A program made the position numbers and the translations under genes. This document shows positions 24,217 to 35,087 of a stretch of DNA of 64,000 bases, piece after piece (the stretch's first letter is position 1; every line of letters begins with the position of its first letter). The stretch covers positions 2,703,334-2,767,333 of the forward strand of contig JAIGNY010001912.1 of assembly GCA_020152595.1 (NCBI GenBank). Reading direction: 5' to 3'. Under the pieces are notes generated by a model that was not told the DNA's origin, searched no databases, and was given only the letters and a program-made list of their open reading frames with translations. The stretch comes from Chiridota heheva (taxonomy: Eukaryota; Echinodermata; Holothuroidea; Apodida; Chiridotidae).

Positions 24217-25832
24217 TTAATGCGTAAGCTGAAGGGGGCGATAGGGTTTTAGTCCTATCAAAGAGGGAGGAGAAATTGGGGTACCTAATGAGGTTGTAAA
24301 CAGGGTTCTGGGTGTTGGTGAGGACTCTAAAAGCATAGGAGAGGCTAAGCTTTTTACATCTAAGTAGAAAGGGGGTTCGTTGGCTTCAACATGAAGGCTA
24401 GTGATTGGGGAGGTCCTGTAGGCTCCTAGACAAAGCCTGAGGGCTTCATTTTGGATGGTGTTAATGTGGTTGAGGTATGAGTTGTGAGCGACACAGTAAA
24501 CAATATTGCCATAGTCAAGCTTGGCACGAATGGTGAGCCTGAAAATTTTGAGGAGAGCATAGCGGTTCGCTCCCCAAGTAGTGTTGGAGAGCAGTCGGAG
24601 GAGGTTGAGGGAGCTATTGCATTTTAGTTTCAGGTTGGTGATGTGTGGCTTGTAGGTGAGCTTGGGGTCTAGAGTTAGACCAAGGAACTTTGTGTTTTCA
24701 ACTTTAGGGATGCGATTCCCATTGAGCACAAAGTTCGGGTTGGGGTGGAGGTTGTTGAAATGACAAAAGTGCATGCAGACTGTCTTGTCTTTGGAGAATC
24801 TAAAACCGTTATTGTTGCTCCAGACTTGCAGCTGATTGAGGCTGGTTTGAAGCCTATTTTCAACAATAGGAAAGCTAGGGAGGAGTAGAAGATGGTGAAG
24901 TCATCCACGTAGAGAGGGTACGTTTGATGCTGGGGCCAAGGTCATTCCCGATGTCATTAATGCTCAGGTTGAAGAGAGGGGAGAGGATGCTGCCTTGGGG
25001 ACGCCCTCTTCTTGGGGTACGGCTTGGAGAGGGTGTGGCCAATACGAACTTGGAACTGCCTGGGTGAGAGGAAGTTTTGAATAAAGATGGGAGGTGGCCT
25101 CTGAGGCCAATGGTGTGAAGTTTCCGGGTAATGCCGTATTTCCAAGTAGTGTCGAAAGCTTTCTCGAGGTCAAAAATATGGCAATGAGGTGTTCCTTTTT
25201 GCAAAGGATTCCCGGATAGCGGTGTCGGCGTAATTAACTGGTCTAGGGTATTGCGACGTTTTTGGAAGCCGCTTTGGTGAGGAGAGGATTCTGTTGGTCT
25301 CGAGGAACCAGTTTAGTCTCTGATTAATGATCTTTTCCATAATTTTACAGAGACAGCAAGTAAGGGCGATGGGTCGGTAGCTGGTGGGGTCGGTGCTATC
25401 CTTCCCGGTTTAAGGACGGGGATGACAATAGCTGTCCTCCAGATAGGGGGAAAGGAGTGTGAGGACCAAATGTGGTTGAAGATGGCGAGTAGGGTAGTGG
25501 TGGCTTTGATGGGGAGGTGTTTCAGAAACTGATAGGGGATGTTATCTGGGCCCTTGGAGGTGCAGCCAGCGTCGCTGATGGCTTGGTTTAATTCAGAAAG
25601 GGTCAGAGGGTGTTGTAGCTTTCGGAGTTGTCAGAGGGAAAAGTGATTCTCCGGGCTTCATCGCAAGCTTTTTTGATTTTGAAAGCATTGGAGTAGTTGG
25701 TCGAGGCCGAGATGTTGCTGAAAGAGGCGGCGAGGTGGTCAACGATGTCTTTTTTGCGGTGAGAAGGTCTCCATTCCAAGAGAGATGGGAGATGGAAGAT
25801 TTGCCTACTCTGCCGTGGAAGCTGTTAACCAT
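24217..25832 (-). pseudogene. LINE reverse transcriptase, frameshifted
   Basis: The RT portion is spread over several frames: LSWNGDLLTAKK (25830-25590), a PGPDNIPYQFLK-like segment, SYRPIALTC, then IFDLEKAFDTTW (25204-24957), QGSILSPLF, YVDD, and the thumb LTYKPHITNLKLK, NTTWGANRYALLKI, AKLDYGNIVY (24774-24217). Fingers, palm and thumb are therefore all represented. At least four frame changes make it inactive as given, though several lie in homopolymer runs where sequencing error is possible. Confidence 0.8.
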
Positions 25833-26376
25833 TCTCCAAATCTTCTTAGTGGGGGTGTTGGTGGTGAGAGAAGAGATAAAGTTGTTCCAAGTGTTGGTTT
25901 TACTGTCCTTGATAGTGCGTCTGGCCTTGCACGGCTGATGCGAAAGAGGTTAAGGTTATGGGTGGTCGGGTTAGTTTTAAAGTTCCTGAGGGCTCTTTTC
26001 CTGTTCTTGATGGCGGTTTGCAGTCATCTGAGAACCAGGGTTGGGGATGATTTGGGGTTTGGAGGTTTTGGGAATTGAGCAGGTGGTGATGTTGATAAGG
26101 ATATTACTGAAGTTAGACATGGGATCCTCATCCTCGAGAAGATGGGGGGAGAGGTGTGAGTCACAGAGGGTTTCAAAAAGGGACCAGTCAGCCTTGTCGA
26201 GGTTCCAGTTGGGGGTGTGCTCAGTGGGGATTTGAAGATTGGAGTGTATAAGAAGAGGGTAATGATCACTACCACAGAGGTCAGCAGTGACTCTCCAACT
26301 AAAGTCAGGGAGGAGGTTAGGGGAACAGATAGACAGGTCAATACAGGTGAGAGAGCCTGTGGCAGGATGAAGGTAG

Positions 26377-26705
26377 GCTCGCCCGGCCTGCGCGCTTGGC
26401 CTAGACTCGCCCAACTTGGCCTAGACGCTGCCACCACCCCAAGACGCTGCGACACGCCGAGCCCACTTATAACTCGCCCAGCCCACTTATGACTCCCAAG
26501 GCCCGCTTAGACTCGCCTGGCCCGCTTGGACTCCCATGACCCGCTTAGACTCGCCCGGCCCACTTAGACTCGCCCAGCCTGCATGCTTGGCCTAGAGTCA
26601 CCCAGCTTGGCCTAGACTCGCCCAGCTTGGCCTAGACTCGCCCAGCTTGGCCTAGACTCGCCCAGCTTGGCCTAGACTCGCCCAGCTTGGCCTAGACGCT
26701 TGCAC
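26377..26705 (+). repeat. 19/20-bp GC-rich minisatellite, right part
   Basis: Same motif family as 22441-23010. The distal half is an ordered run of five or six exact CCCAGCTTGGCCTAGACTCG units (about 26600-26690), 20 bp each. Confidence 0.9.
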
Positions 26706-26779
26706 CACTCCAAGACATCGCTTTAAGTTGCTGCCACTGTCCTGAGACATTCCCACTGCCTTTTGAACAGAAGAAAAAA

Positions 26780-26889
26780 CTCTTTAGTTCTCAGGCGTAT
26801 TGGTGTGGGCACCTTCTGACATTATTTTGATGAAGCGTCGGTTCGATGGACACAGCTGTTCTCTAATCATCTAATCATTCAGCATAAAT
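26780..26889 (-). pseudogene. distal end of the inverted BEL-like copy
   Basis: The reverse complement matches the plus arm at about 30880-30960: both contain ATTAGATGATTAGAGAA, then CTTCATCAAAAT.ATGTCA and AAGGTGCCCACACCAATAC, encoding the FIKIMSKGAHTNTLGN-type segment before the BEL reverse transcriptase. It is separated from the rest of its own copy (29003-29825) by the element at 26890-29020. Confidence 0.7.
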
Positions 26890-27249
26890 TTACCTCGCTT
26901 AGTGTAGCGGGGATATTTACAAGAGTTTTACCTACATGTACCTTCCATGCTATAAATATGCAATCTGGTCCCTAACGTGATTCTAATGCACTTCTAACCA
27001 AACTAAGACGTAGTTACCAACCCAATAACATTAACTGCATAAACAAGAGTTAATATCTCAAAAACATGCCAACAAAAAGAGCGTTCAGACAATATAATTA
27101 TCATAGCAGTGTCTAAGATAATGCAATGAAACTCAACAAAAGCGTCCATGAGACACCAGAATCGAAAATGAAGTATGTGTTAGCTAAGGTGAATTAAGGA
27201 ATTCTCAAATCGTGGAAAAAAATTGTTAGCAACTTTGTTAACGTTATCT

Positions 27250-27700
27250 GGGTAATGCAAACTTTGTAAAGTAAGTCAAGTAAAAGGGAATAACTGTGAC
27301 GGGAATTTTCCAAACGGCTGCGCAAATTATTCCATGTAAGGGGCTATGCCTCTTACTTGAGTACATACCCTGGCTGTTCCATGAACAACGCCGACCATTT
27401 TAAGAGCTTGCTTTGAACAATCCATCGTGATATAGTGTCTCACGACACAGTACAATAAGATCTTAATGAAACAAAAAAAGCTTTTGCATCGCCCAGCTGC
27501 ATAAGTTTAATGCAAATTTTAAGACACCAGACAGGGCACACACAATAACCTTTTTTTCTGATGGGTCTAAAGGCATGGAAAGAGACGGTAAGAATACCAG
27601 CTCCGGGAGAAAGATAAATATGACCTTCTTTGAGAAAAAGTGCACGAATAGCATCTCTACGCGTAGTAGAATCTGAGGTAAGGAGAAAACTCTTTTAAGC
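27250..27700 (-). pseudogene. tyrosine recombinase remnant
   Basis: Minus strand, two or more frames: TTRRDAIRALFLKEGHIYLS (27690-27630) carries the first catalytic Arg region and the GHIxLSPxxxxL strand typical of animal tyrosine recombinases. CPVWCLK (about 27535) fits the conserved LCPVRAL. KAFFVS, then DTISRWIVQ (about 27430-27405) fit the following helix. The H-x-x-R box is degraded to VRGIAPYME, and AAVWKIPVTVIPFYL (about 27320-27278) holds the position of the catalytic Tyr. Stops and loss of the His/Arg box mean it is inactive. Confidence 0.6.
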
Positions 27701-27726
27701 ATCAACTCCCTAAGTTGGCACATGGA

Positions 27727-27759
27727 AGGAGGGGGGGGGGAGGGAGGGGGGGGGGGGGG
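27727..27759 (+). repeat. poly-G tract
   Basis: About 33 bases of almost uninterrupted G with two A interruptions, inside the DIRS-like element. A potential G-quadruplex and a likely site of length error. Confidence 0.85.
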
Positions 27760-27962
27760 TTCGAACAGAGCTTTCACCAGTGTGACTTAGACAACTTGCA
27801 TTACCCACAGGGGAGCAAGAATCTTGAAAGAAGGTCTTAACAAGAACATTCTTTTCACCAACTTCTCCAGTGGTCGCAAGTTTGTGACTGTCGATTCCCA
27901 CTGAAAAGACTCGGTGGATGGCTGTTACATTTATCCTAAAGCTCTTGACTGTATCCTTATAC

Positions 27963-28238
27963 TTACCCAGGACAGACTGGGATGCTGAATACGGGGAAAC
28001 AGATCAAATCTGACACTGGATTTGGGGGAATCTGGGAGAAGACATCCCCAAAATAGGAGGGGGTCTCCAGACTCCTTAAAAAGACCTTGTTACACCAAGG
28101 ATTGTCCACCAATCCAGCGATTGGTGGACAGAGGCCACACAGTAAAATAAAGTGCTCTGGGATTGTGGTGCAATTTGCTAAAGCCCAGGAATAAGATGAA
28201 AGACATCTCTGACTGAAAGCTTGTCGGGAAGCCAGCAA
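27963..28238 (-). pseudogene. open segment of the DIRS-like element, domain unclear
   Basis: A 90-codon open frame upstream of the recombinase on the same strand, including SSYSWALANCTTIPEHFILL and GLVDNPWCNKVFLRSLETPS. A neighbouring frame reads SLDWWT, which resembles the RT thumb to RNase H junction of DIRS-type pol, but I could not establish this. It is followed by a consensus-like donor (GTAAGT) and, about 65 bp later, by an acceptor-like TCTTTTCAG and another open stretch. An intron-containing ORF is therefore possible. Confidence 0.3.
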
Positions 28239-29002
28239 TAAGTTAGAGCAGAGCAGTGCAGAACCGCAGTTGGCCAGTCCAAATGAGTGCTACCAGTCGT
28301 ACATCACCCTGCTTTGTACCTTCGGTACTAACACGAATGGTGGAAAGGAGTAACCCACATAGGGAGTCCTTTTAATTGTGAATGCGAAGATTCCCGTACT
28401 TGCTGGTAAGGAGTCCGAGCGCAGAAAATTGGTAGCCGGACGCGAACAGAGCTATGTCTGAAAGGCCGAATGTATGAAGATATCCTACCATGTAATACAT
28501 ATGCACAGCATAACATTAGGCTACCTTCATAGGGAGGGGGGGTAATAAGCCTAGGGTGAAAATACATCTACCCAAGGGAATGAGGCCCCAATAACCAGCA
28601 AACTGGGTGCTCTAGGGACTAAAGCCACTCGCCACAAGAGTGGGAAACTCGTCGATAAAAATCTACTCTGTACTTAGTACAAACTCAATGCAGACTGCCC
28701 TATGAGTCAGACCAAAGTTTTTCCCTGGGCCTAAGGCCACTTCATCTTACCTAAGATGACTGGAAAAGCTCGTACAAAAGTCCAACCAGCTTGAAAACCT
28801 TCACGGTTGTAGCTGCTAGGTAGAAATTGCTAGAAAAAGGGTTAAATTTCAGCAAGAAATCCTCCTCCAGCTCCAACGATGTAATGTCTAGCAACGCACT
28901 GAGAAAATGTGAGGTTAGAGGTACACTGGAAGTTACATTTTTAGTCCACTTTAAAGTGTGTTAGAATCACATTAGGGATAGATTGCATATTTATAGCATG
29001 GA

Positions 29003-29825
29003 AAATAAGATTGAAGTTTATCTGATCATTCCGTCGCAAAGAGGATCTCCTTGGGGTAGATGTGACTATCACATGTGAGACTTAATGGGTCGTTGAGTGG
29101 TTCAACTATAGTAAGGTTGACAAATGCACTGACTTTTCCTCCAGTTCCACTCACACAAACTTAACCTGAGACTGTCCAATGGAGATGGGTGTTGCGCCCA
29201 TTGGGTGCCTCTCTGGGCCATTTCTGCTTTCCCTTAGCTTCAATGGTTCAGGGCAATTTTTTCACCAAGGAGTAATATGATATGCACATCATCTCTTGAT
29301 TCTGAAATCAAATCAGAAATATCCCTGAGATGGCGATACCTTTGGCAAATGCCTGGTGATGGTATCTCTTTTCTGTCTTCAGGCATGTACTTGTTGTGTA
29401 TTACTGTCGGCAGTTTCTCCTTATGTCCAGCCATTTATTCAACAATAATGCCATTGGCTCGTCTACCTTTGGCGATGATGCGACAACCACCGTAAGTTGA
29501 CAATTGGTATTGGTGTTCAGGGCCCTGAATGTTCAAACTAAGGGTCTCCTAAGCATGCATATGACTAAGCATGCATCTGACTGATCGTTGAGGACAACAT
29601 ATCTATATGTCCAGGTTGATGGGTGCCTTTCATGATATATTTTCACCTGTACAATCTTTCAACAGGAACGAGCTGTAGCACAAGTGAAAACTTTGTGCAT
29701 TTGATGCTGGCTTCTTCTGGCTGAAGTGTCTATGACTGATTGATTTCTTCTTAGTTCTTTGCTGTGTTTTCATTGATGTGCATAACATGCATGGGTAGTA
29801 CCTCACATTTCTTACATTTGCGGCT
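29003..29825 (-). pseudogene. BEL-like gag-pol remnant, family 2, copy B (left inverted arm)
   Basis: Minus strand from the inversion centre near 29825: a partial zinc knuckle; the protease loop region; a linker open for 64 codons (29434-29240) with LPTVIHNKYMPEDRKEIPSP, HLRDISDLI and ILLLGEKI (expected ILLLGRD); and the segment before the RT. The copy continues at 26889-26780 after the DIRS-like insertion. Sequence closely follows the plus arm at 29826-30960. Stops in the protease region make it dead. Confidence 0.75.
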
Positions 29826-31010
29826 TGTGTAAAAGGTTAGGCTTGTGTTACAGATGTGGGTAGAATCACCTTGCCACACAAGTCTCAAATGTAAGAAATG
29901 TGATGGTATCACCCATGCATCCGTGATGAACATCAATAAAAACATAGCAAAATTTCTTACAATTGTGGCTTGTGTAAAAGCTTAGGCTTGTGTTACAGAT
30001 GTGGGAAGAATCACCTTGTGACACAAGTTCAAATGTAAGAAATTTGATGGTATCACCCATGCATCTTTGATGCACATCAATGAAAACTAAGTAGCATCTT
30101 TGATGCACATCAATGAAAACTAAGTAAAGAACCAAAATTGACAAGAAATCAATCAGTCAGAGACAGCTCAGCCATGAAAAGCTAACATCAAATGCACTAA
30201 GCTATTTACCTGTGCGACAGCTAGTTCCTGTACACAGATTGTACTGATGAAAATACATCATGAAAGGGACCCATCAACCTGGACATATGGATATGTTGTC
30301 CTCAACGATCAATCAAAGGCATGCTTGGGAGACACTCAACTTTCACAGAAATTGAACACTAAGGACCCTGAACACCAATGCCAACTGTCAATTTCCAGTG
30401 GTCATCACATCATCTCCACAGGTAGACAAGCCAATACGATTAGTGTTGAATCATTGGCTGGGTAAAAGGAGAACCTACCAACAGTAAAAGAAAACAAATA
30501 CATACCTAAAGACAGAAAAGATACCATCACCAGACATTTGCCACAGGTATCGTTAACTCAGGAGTATCTCCGATTTCATTCCAGAACCAACAGATAATGT
30601 GTATATCATAATACTCCTTGGAAAAAACTGCAATAAACCGTTAAAGGTAAGAGAAACAGAAATGGCCAGAGAGGCTTCCCATAGGCACAACATTCCGATC
30701 TGGGATGGATCTTTACAGGTCAAATTTGGATGAGTGGAACTGTAGGAAAAGTCAGTGCATCTGCAACCGTACTATGGTTGAACCACTCAACGACCCACTA
30801 AGTCTCACATGTGATAGTCACATCTACACCAAAGAGATCCTTATTTCCCGATGTAATGATGACAGTTATGTTGAAATATTAGATGATTAGAGAAAAGCCA
30901 AGTCTGTCAAAGACCAATGCTTCATCAAAATCATGTCAAAAGGTGCCCACACCAATACACTTGGGAAATTGGAGGTTCCCTCTCCCATTCAGAAAAAAAC
31001 AAAAACAATG
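29826..31010 (+). pseudogene. BEL-like gag-pol remnant, family 2, copy C (right inverted arm)
   Basis: Plus strand. The zinc knuckle region (LCYRCG.NHLATQ) occurs twice in tandem (about 29850-29940 and 29970-30075). A 33-bp duplicate, GCATCTTTGATGCACATCAA and following bases, lies at about 30060-30125. The protease loop segment is open at 30247-30465, with TWTYGYVVLNDQS where DDQS is usual, then HHIISTGRQANTISVESLAG. The linker (KYIPKDRKDTI, about 30500) and an RSNLDEWNCRKSQC segment (30705-30890) follow, then the pre-RT GNWRFPLPFR at about 30960-30990. It stops there. Confidence 0.75.
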
Positions 31011-31099
31011 ACTACCCAACAATCATTCTCAAGCAAAAAGTCACCTAAACAGTTTGCTGAAAGACTTTTTTCCTATAGATCCTATTAGGTGTCCTAAAC

Positions 31100-31206
31100 T
31101 CCTCCTAAATGTGAAGCATGAGAAACGCTCGGGATGGGAATCAGGCCCGATACCTTTCAAATTTAAGAAAGAAAGACTCCTTAACCACTGAGCCACTGCA
31201 CCTCCT
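31100..31206 (-). repeat. tRNA-derived SINE, minus strand
   Basis: The minus strand begins GGTGCAGTGGCTCAGTGGTT (A box) and carries a decayed B box GGGCCTGATTCCC about 60 bp on, the same head as the SINE at 17461. The pseudo-peptide GAVAQWL read through it is a familiar artefact of such heads. Confidence 0.65.
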
Positions 31207-31309
31207 GTTAGAAACTCATATCCAATGTCACACTTAATAATATTCAAACCCACGCTGTCTCGAGTATTAATTCTTAGGCATTGTTGTAATCTTCAGTTGG
31301 GCTACTCAC

Positions 31310-31438
31310 CAACTGTAAGTCCTAGTTTCCTTGTTTGTGAAACCGCAACTCTTTCAATGGGTCTCGAAACCGCTGAGTATGGGTCCTGGGCTTTACAACC
31401 TTTGAACTAGGCGCAGTGCAATCCTTGGAGAGACTTAA
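31310..31438 (-). other. exon-like segment with in-frame stop
   Basis: Minus strand: acceptor TTGCCTACCTTCAG and donor TTG|GTGAGT enclose 129 bp (phase 0 to 0) encoding LSLSKDCTAPSSKVVKPRTH and TQRFRDPLKELRFHKQGN, then TAG five codons before the donor. The codon content is protein-like, but the stop and lack of homology leave it weak: a decayed exon or chance. Confidence 0.2.
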
Positions 31439-32718
31439 CTGAAGGTAGGCAAATGTGCATAAACTCCACAGTACAGTAAAGATGAGTCTTTTGTTAAAGA
31501 GTAGTAGTACACTATACACGTCAGGTTGATCACCACCCTTTCATTACTAATCTTACTCTATATTTTCAGTCTCTTTTGCATGTAAAAGAACTCAATAAGA
31601 TTATTCAATTTGCTGGTCATGGATTAACAAGATTCTTGAGCTGCAAGCTGCAGTGATGAGAACAGAGAAAGTAATTAAAATTCATGCAGAGTGACATAGT
31701 CATTTGGCCACCCCCATACTGACAACAAAGGCTGTGAGTTGTGGAACAGGGCCTACAGTACATATCCTTAGATGAATGGCAGTAGCATTTTCTGGAAAAT
31801 TTTATTAAGGCTAACTACCATCAAATTACAGGTGTTTTCTTGATATTGATGTTTCCATGGTCTGTTTTGCCCAAATTTACTATCTACATTGCCCCAAAAT
31901 TCCATACCCCTATATCTGCCAACTGGATTTTAGGCTTTTTGTCATTATTTGCAGTATCAAAATCCTCCCCCAGACGTTGACTGTAATGGGAAGGCTGAGG
32001 CTGAGTTGCGGGGGGAGGGGGATTCCTACCCTCCTGCGTATTCAATTGAAAATTTAAATTTTGGAGCATTATTTCTCCTCCCCTACTATCCATACCAACT
32101 ACACCCACCCCAAATACCCCCCCTCATCCCAACACCATTGAGGTTTCAACATGTACAGCTAATATACCATAATGAATATTGGAGCTTTATTCCTTCTCCA
32201 CTTCCTCCATCCCACAAAGGGAGATCTGCTATATTGTGTCAAACAGTGCATACTGTAATGCCATAAATATCATTGACATAAGCTGTTAGTTTAGATTTGG
32301 TTCGATTCATTGGTTTCCATTGGTTACTGCATTTATGAAATTGTACAAAAAATATCATATTGTACTCTAATCTTAGCTGGTTCTTTTAGGAAATATGGGT
32401 CACAGGTCAGGCCGTGTTGTTTGGTTTACTGTCTTGGGGTTTATTGGGTTAGTTGCAACAATGGGTTGGTTTCTGTGAAGAAGAAGTGTTTTGCAATATT
32501 GATTGCATAATGTTTAAGTGGGAGATACAAAAAAGAAGCTGGTGGTGTAAATAAAAGAGAGAGACAGTATATTTCTTTTCTCACTATCCTTATTCAATTA
32601 AGGTCCCCAACATTTTGGGTTTTGGATCAATTTATGGCGCTCAACACGGTCAAATCCCAGGTGTATACATCACTGTTAACATATTATTACTGGTTTTTTC
32701 TTATGGTTTTCCCTTCAG

Positions 32719-32888
32719 ATTTCATAGATACTTTGCTTGATGACTGTGTCATAGCAGTTTGCAGCAAAGGTCAATTTATGGAGAAAACAATGGTGACAGC
32801 TGCACTCATTTCAGAGGATGTTTTCGTTTCTCAGGAAAGGATCCGGCAGTCCATAAGAAGAGTGGATCCAGGAAGATTTTACAATTAA
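32719..32888 (+). pseudogene. integrase-core (DDE) transposase exon fragment
   Basis: Preceded by a strong acceptor (TTATGGTTTTCCCTTCAG). The peptide DFIDTLLDDCVIAVCSKGQ, MVTAALISEDVFVSQERIRQ and SIRRVDPGR matches the pattern LDxxVxxV...G..MV.GaL.S.gi.V...RiR.SirRVDP of animal integrase-core proteins. In that family the motif precedes the rve/DDE catalytic domain. The frame stops three codons after RVDPGR, so the catalytic part is missing here or lies in a later exon I could not find. Role in such elements: DNA transposition. It could also be a domesticated copy, but the truncation argues for a relic. Confidence 0.6.
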
Positions 32889-33270
32889 ATTTTGATAACT
32901 CATAAGTTTGTTTTAGTTGGATTGGTGCCTTTCCTATAGTTTTGTTTCAACCAGTTCATTTTTTTCTTACAAAATGAAATATTGGGAGATGTTTTAAATC
33001 CTACCCAAAGGTAGGTGTAAAAGGTCCCATCTGTAATTGCTCATAGGTGTACCTATGTGAAAAGTATGTGCCAACTTGCACTACCCTCTACAGCATGGGC
33101 TCTAAGGGCCTGGGTCTACAGAAAGAGCCAGGGTCATTTTAGAGGCTCAAATTCCATTAATATCAAATATCATAGATTATAAAAACAACATGTAAACAAC
33201 ATCAAATGTTATCATTCTTCATGGGAAATTAATTTGAAATACAGGGGCCTCACTTGTTTATATTTTTTGA

Positions 33271-34333
33271 TGTTCACATGGCCTCCTGTCTTACATGGCT
33301 TCATATGTCCCACATGTCATTCCACCCCATGTCGCACATGACATCCCATCTCATCCCATGTCCAATATATCATTCCAAAATATGTCAAGCATGGCATTCC
33401 ACCATATGTCCTATATGGCATTCCACCATTATGCACCATATGACATCCAACATTAGGTCCCACATGGCATCCAACCCTTAGTCCCACATGGCATCCAACC
33501 CTAAGTCCCACATGGCTAACAACCTATGTCCCACATGGCATCACATCCTATGTCCCACATTATTTCCAATCATGTCCTACATGGCAACCACACCTATGTC
33601 CCATATGACATCATTCACTGTGTCCCACATGACACCACATGATATCCAGCCTTATATCTCACATTGAATCCCACCATCTGCTCCAAATGGTACCACTTCC
33701 TATGTCCCAATGACATCCCACTTTATGTCCCACATGGCATCACATACCATGTCCCACATGGCCTCCTACCCTGTATCCCACATGGTCTACAATCCTATGC
33801 CACACATGGCATTCCACCCTATACCACACTGTGTAACTCATGGCATCCCACCACGTCTTTCAATACATCCCATGTCCCACATGGCATTCCACCAGGTGGC
33901 ACATATGGCATTCCACCAGGTGGCACGCATGGCTTTCCACAATGGCATCCCCTCCAATGTCCCACAATGGACCCAACCACATGTCCAACATGACATTCCA
34001 CCTTATGTCCTGCATCAGTGGCTTACCATCCGATGTCCCACATATTAGCCCACCTAATGTCTCACATTGGATCCCACCATGTCCATTACTTGTACCTAAT
34101 AGCATTCTACCATGTCCAACATGACATTCCATCAAATGTCCCACATTGGACCCCAACCTATGTCCCACATGACATACCATTCCATGTTCTACATGGCATT
34201 CCACTATATGTCCCACATAGCATTCCACCATATCCCACATGGCATCCCACCCTATGTCCCACGTGGCATCCCATCCTATGTGCCACATTGGATCACACGT
34301 GACATCCCTCCCTATGTCCCACATAGCATCCCA
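33271..34333 (+). repeat. 24-bp minisatellite, about 44 units
   Basis: Variants of TATGTCCCACATGGCATCCC with 21-25 bp spacing. The array is strongly C/T-rich on the plus strand and heterogeneous, with a duplicated CCACCAGGTGGCAC block at 33890-33930. Because the unit is close to eight codons, long frames open on both strands; these are not genes. Confidence 0.95.
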
Positions 34334-34607
34334 AGGCCAAGCAAGAAAACCGCAAATAATTACTACCACAGATGTAGGCTTATAGAATGTGTATTTGAAA
34401 AAGCAAGCAGTAAAGGCAAAAAATGCCACATTAGTTTGTGGTTTCTGTCTATGTACCATAGAGCATTTGGACCTGCCGCCCTACATTCCCTGATGTAGGG
34501 CTTTCTTCCTTCTTTCTAATTTAGTATATCTTGCCTTTTCTGCTTGCTTTACAAATCCCAAAAGCTAAACAAGAAAACTGCAAATAATTTCTATCACAGA
34601 TGTAACC
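34328..34607 (+). repeat. direct duplication of a ~50-bp segment
   Basis: GCCAAGCAAGAAAACCGCAA..TACCACAGATGTAGG at 34333-34380 recurs as GCTAAACAAGAAAACTGCAA..TATCACAGATGTAA at 34562-34607, about 230 bp apart. Function unknown; possibly ends of a small insertion abutting the minisatellite. Confidence 0.5.
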
Positions 34608-35087
34608 CCTTAATCTGATTATCATCCTCAATGTCGCACTAAATGTTAAACCACAAAGTTAACACTGAATGACCAAACATATCTGTATCACATATAAGTT
34701 GCGGTAGATCCAAAAATGAACAACAAACAGAGAGAGGGCAGATGAACTTCAGTAATTAGTGAATCACTGAACTGCTCCATGGGACTAGAGCAGACAATAT
34801 CTTCTTCCAGGTGATAAAATGGAATACATAAAGAATTTTGAGGAATGTGAGGATAGGAAGTCACAGCTAGTCTGATCACTCCATGGTCTAATGTAGTTGC
34901 TTTAATACAAATAAGATATTTAAGACCGATCTTCTCTATACATAATGACATAAAAATGCTAAATTTCTTCATCATTCGTTTTTTTTAAGATAGACTTGCT
35001 TGACCACGGACATAATCCTTTAAGCAAAAACTATTGAAAGCATAAAAAGGAACAAAAACAGAAGGATAAAGTGTAACAATATCATAC

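Larger units (their letters stand above)
23011..26376 (-). mobile_element. 5'-truncated non-LTR retrotransposon with RNase H
   Basis: Minus-strand LINE. It enters in the C-terminal part of the apurinic-type endonuclease (YLHPATGSLTCIDLSI, CGSDHYPLLI; about 26375-26230). It runs through a linker and reverse transcriptase (about 25590-24220: IFDLEKAFDTTWKYGI, IGLRG, RRGRPQGSILSP, catalytic YVDD at about 24899-24910), then RNase H (about 24010-23640: IYTDGSKEGNK, FSAEAKAILLAL, FSDSKAVL, IPGNDRADSAA) and a C-terminal zinc-like CNNCHCILTIQHVLL (about 23420-23370). The 3' end is a short (AAAC)n tail at 23011-23030. Multiple frameshifts break the ORF. RNase H after RT suggests the I/Nimb-type branch, but I would not fix the clade by eye. 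Confidence 0.9.
26890..29020 (-). mobile_element. DIRS-like tyrosine-recombinase element, inverted ends
   Basis: Inverted terminal segments begin TTCCATGCTATAAATATGC on both sides (26944 onward, and 29000 leftward on the other strand) and match for about 45-55 bp. The ends are asymmetric: about 50 extra bases lie outside the left one and about 16 outside the right. The insertion interrupts a BEL-like copy whose inverted sister shows the uninterrupted sequence. Minus-strand coding remnants include a tyrosine recombinase (27700-27250). Inverted terminal repeats, a tyrosine recombinase and no visible target duplication together suggest a DIRS1-like retroelement, internally deleted to 2.1 kb. A non-autonomous DNA transposon that captured a recombinase fragment is the alternative. 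Confidence 0.6.

Noticed and set aside
23066-26492. Plus-strand open frames across the LINE
   Set aside because: Antisense shadows of the minus-strand RT and RNase H.
33254-34498. Overlapping His/Met/Pro-rich frames on both strands
   Set aside because: Translation of the 24-bp minisatellite in several frames.
34688-34975. 95-codon minus-strand frame resembling a protein (DHGVIRLAVTSY...)
   Set aside because: Adjacent to sequence resembling the end of the TTAA-type MITE family at 15170-15577; more likely MITE than gene.
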